From Pagrus major (lineage: Eukaryota > Chordata > Actinopteri > Spariformes > Sparidae): a stretch of DNA of 64,000 bases. The notes under the pieces are model-generated. The model was not told the origin of the DNA, searched no databases, and saw nothing but the letters and a program-made list of their open reading frames with translations. The stretch spans positions 26,924,361-26,988,360 of the forward strand of contig NC_133237.1 of assembly GCF_040436345.1 (NCBI RefSeq). The letters run 5' to 3'. Positions 61,801-64,000 of this stretch are shown here, one piece after another; position 1 is the stretch's first letter; each line of letters begins with the position of its first letter. Both the position numbers and the translations under genes were made by a program.

Positions 61801-63935
61801 ACGAACCAGGCAGACTTGGGTCAGCTGACAGGACCACTTAGCTCCATGAAGAACTGAAATAATTAGCTGACAATGGAGAATAAATATGATGGCTTCAGTC
61901 TGCTATATGTCCATGTTGTTGGAATAATTACTGATACAGAGAGGTGCACATGTTTCTGGTCAAACCAAGCCGTCACCTAAGCTAGAAATAAATACTTGAA
62001 CGTCAAATGTCTGTTTAATTTGGCAACTCTGCAACTACGCATTGAGTTTCTGTTGTGCAAGCCTGCGTAGCAAGTCCTGCTTGACAACAAGAACCCAGGA
62101 AAATATAAGATTATAGATAAAATCTCTGTACACTTTGTTCAAATCGCACTCATTGCTCTCCATTTAATGTCTCTGGCTGTAATAGACCTTTTGTTGGAAA
62201 ATTAACCAAACACAAACAAACTGCAGCTGCCAGGTGGATGTTTCTATAAACAGCTTCTCAGTTGATTCTCTGGAAAATGTACTAACTATAGATAATTACA
62301 TATACTGTGAACATTGCTTTCTATAGTGTTTTGTACAGTGACAAGAACATTATCGCAAACATTACCATAGAGATAAATCAACACCTCTCCGACACACGCT
62401 GAACATCTTCACACAATCTTCACACAGCTTTGAGTAGATCCAGAGAACAAACAAAGTCAGCCGACTCCCAGAATAGCAGCAGCAGCAGCGTTCAGCCAAG
62501 ACATCAGAGACATCAGAGAAAGCTATTGATTATGTGGGATATCTAAGTGAGCCCTGGCAACGAGCGGGAGGAAGCACTTGGTACGAAGCCCCTCGCTCAC
62601 TCCAATTCAATTAGGCGAGCCTGAGCTCAGCACTTTAGCTCAGCAGCAGCTTTATGTTGCCTGGAAAATTGGAAGATATTGGTAATGTTGTTAGCCAGCA
62701 GCTGCTACCTGCCAGAGGCTGACGCAGTCATGTGTGAGAGTCTGGGAACTGGGCAGGCTCGCTCGTCAGCTGCACTGTTTTTTAAACACCACTGTTATGT
62801 TAATGTCTCTTTTCCCAGGAGCCCTAATGTTTCATCCCAAAGCTGACGGTTTCCAGTTAAAAGTGCTCTGTATTCAGACAAACACCCGTTTGGTGGTGGC
62901 ACTCCTTTGTTGAGGTGTATGTTGTCCTGTTGGCAGAAAATTAATCACTTTGGATTTATTTTTCATATTTGCTGCAAATGTGTTTTGCTTGTCTCCATTT
63001 TACAGTACATCATTGGACTTAGAGCGGTAATGATTAATCAGTTAGTTGTTCTTTTCATGGACATTTGTTGATAGTAAGAACAATATAGAAAATGACTAGC
63101 CTTATTATTAAAGTAGCCAGTAAACACAAGGACCCAAACAAGGAACAGTCTCTCTTGGTGGTAAATGTTGTTGAAATGAAATTTAGCTTTGTTAGCATGT
63201 CGGGGCAGGATGAGGCACATTTTGTAATAAGTTCTACACTCTGCAACTGTTGAGTAAACTATATCTTACAGGATGTGAAACAGTGGTTATTCAGTGGTTC
63301 ACCTGTTTGGCCTCAGGTGGTGGTAGATATAGTGAAAACCGCAGGAAGGTGGCCAACAGACTCAAGTGAACATGTGAAGACACGGAGCTGCAGGACGACA
63401 GGTGTAGCAGTCAGACAGGTTTGTCAGAGAGGAGCTGAACAACGGGCCAGAAAAAGAGGGAACTGTTAGCTGCCTGAGGCTGTACACTGCTGCCGGTTAC
63501 ACAGTAAACCTGCTCGCTTTAAACTTTCGCTTTAGGATTCTCATAAGCGTTACGTATTGAGCATCATCTTTGATGAAAACACTGACATAATAAAACTGTC
63601 TCATCCAGAGCTAGCTGAAAGATCACCACTGTTATATAATTTGTCTTGTCACCCGTAAATACACAGTTGTCACTTTCAGAGCTAATCACAGTCCTCTGTG
63701 GTGTGTTGTGGGTAAATTTACACTTTGATTCAGTGGAAATGGCTCAAATAGATGATGAGTCACTTCATGGGAGTCAGCTCGTCTCCGGCTGCAGTATTAT
63801 AATCCTGATTGATGCTGGTGTTCTTGATGCATCCATTTGTCTAATGCCTGCCTCTGTCTGCTCTCTCTGTCCAGGTATTGACTATAAAACAACCACCATT
63901 CTTCTGGACGGGAGGAGAGTGAAGCTGGAGCTTTG
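55834..63935 (+). CDS. rab40c: Ras-related protein Rab-40C, first two coding exons
   Basis: Rab40 proteins are atypical Rabs with a C-terminal SOCS box that links them to a Cullin-5 ubiquitin ligase. Two coding exons are present, 55834-55975 and 63875-63935, joined in phase: [20 protein letters not shown], then [46 protein letters not shown] and W, where the window ends the gene at a GTAAGC donor. The P-loop reads GDSDVGKG, with Gly where most Rabs have Ser or Thr after the invariant Lys. This is a known Rab40 trait, not a mutation. The switch regions and SOCS box lie outside the window. The acceptor of the first coding exon (cctgggctcag/atgtgag) is 12 bp before the ATG. It follows pigq as in human 16p13.3. 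Confidence 0.93.
56741..56771. other. Perfect 11-bp stem hairpin in rab40c intron
   Basis: GAGTAGGCATG (56741-56751) and CATGCCTACTC (56761-56771) pair perfectly around a 9-nt loop. It includes GAACATGCCT (56758-56767), a full match to a p53-type half-site, beside an imperfect one. Confidence 0.6.
57695..59975. repeat. Cluster of 'ctgcaac' family copies in the rab40c intron
   Basis: Partial or full copies at about 57695-57795, 58394-58755 and 59690-59975, and a further fragment at about 63018-63065. Shared words are 'gtggacaaaacaagacacct', 'gcttcaacgattaatcaact', 'aacgatctgctgattatttt' and 'gattaatcagttagttgttc'. The copy at 58.4 kb seems to hold a second nested copy. Confidence 0.6.
58860..59260. 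other. Non-repetitive intronic segment, candidate enhancer
   Basis: Between repeat copies lies a stretch of balanced composition with several AT-core sites (ttaattggatga, aaatatttaaagag, attgattt) and no family resemblance to the repeats. It could be a conserved non-coding element; only alignment could show this. Confidence 0.25.
60840..61210. other. Non-repetitive intronic segment, candidate enhancer
   Basis: Includes 'cagataaaagcagcc', 'agccaattaaaatgcag' and 'acaatggaatattcccc', which resemble GATA, homeodomain and SRF/TEAD-type words. No coding frame and no match to window repeats. Low certainty. Confidence 0.25.
62490..62790. other. Non-repetitive intronic segment, candidate enhancer
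   Basis: Contains 'ctattgattatgtggg', 'ccaattcaattaggcgagcc' and 'agccagcagctgctacctgc' (E-box CAGCTG). No coding frame. Candidate only. Confidence 0.25.
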
Positions 63936-64000
63936 GTAAGCACACATCTGTTGTTGTCGGTACAACGGAGAGAGTGACTGCTGCTCTTTTTGTTTCTGTG

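Overview
This is nuclear genomic DNA of a bony fish (teleost). Coding sequence is split by many introns with canonical GT/AG ends. There are long (TG)n, (CT)n, (TTTC)n and (AAAG)n microsatellites. A tRNA-derived SINE and many short non-autonomous inverted-repeat elements of teleost type are interspersed. Nothing points to bacteria, phage, CRISPR or virus.

Left part, 1-20.1 kb. A short secreted or membrane-anchored protein that I do not recognise lies on the minus strand and runs off the left edge. A repeat-rich spacer follows, with a roughly 60-bp minisatellite and a tandem duplication carrying AAAG tracts. Next comes ift70/ttc30 on the plus strand: 19 coding exons, 646 aa, the TPR subunit of the IFT-B complex. 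A good RFX X-box, the standard ciliary promoter element, sits about 105 bp before its ATG.

Middle, 21.5-36.4 kb. A C16orf89 homologue (minus, 8 exons, 354 aa), alg1 (plus, 13 exons, 497 aa) and eef2kmt (minus, 8 exons, 324 aa). C16orf89 and alg1 are divergent. alg1 and eef2kmt converge so tightly that their poly(A) signals sit 3 bp apart on opposite strands.

Right part, 38.9-64 kb. pigq (plus, 13 coding exons, 601 aa) and the first two coding exons of rab40c (plus, cut by the right edge, with a 7.9-kb intron between them). From C16orf89 to rab40c the set matches genes on human 16p13.3, so this is old vertebrate synteny. ift70 is the outlier, because the human TTC30A/B genes are intronless and lie on 2q31.

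Shared themes: alg1 (N-glycan precursor assembly) and pigq (first step of GPI-anchor synthesis) both act at the ER. The other genes have unrelated jobs: cilia, EF2 lysine methylation, a secreted protein and a Rab/SOCS-box GTPase. All exon models were built by hand from splice sites and reading phase. Every internal junction of the five recognised genes keeps frame, but UTR ends and transcription starts are not resolved. I found no wholly new biological system. The most notable items are splicing and regulatory features: a possible in-frame 48-nt cassette exon in ift70, an ift70 exon enclosed by complementary (TG)n and (CA)n tracts, a bidirectional poly(A) module, and stress- or cilia-type promoter motifs.
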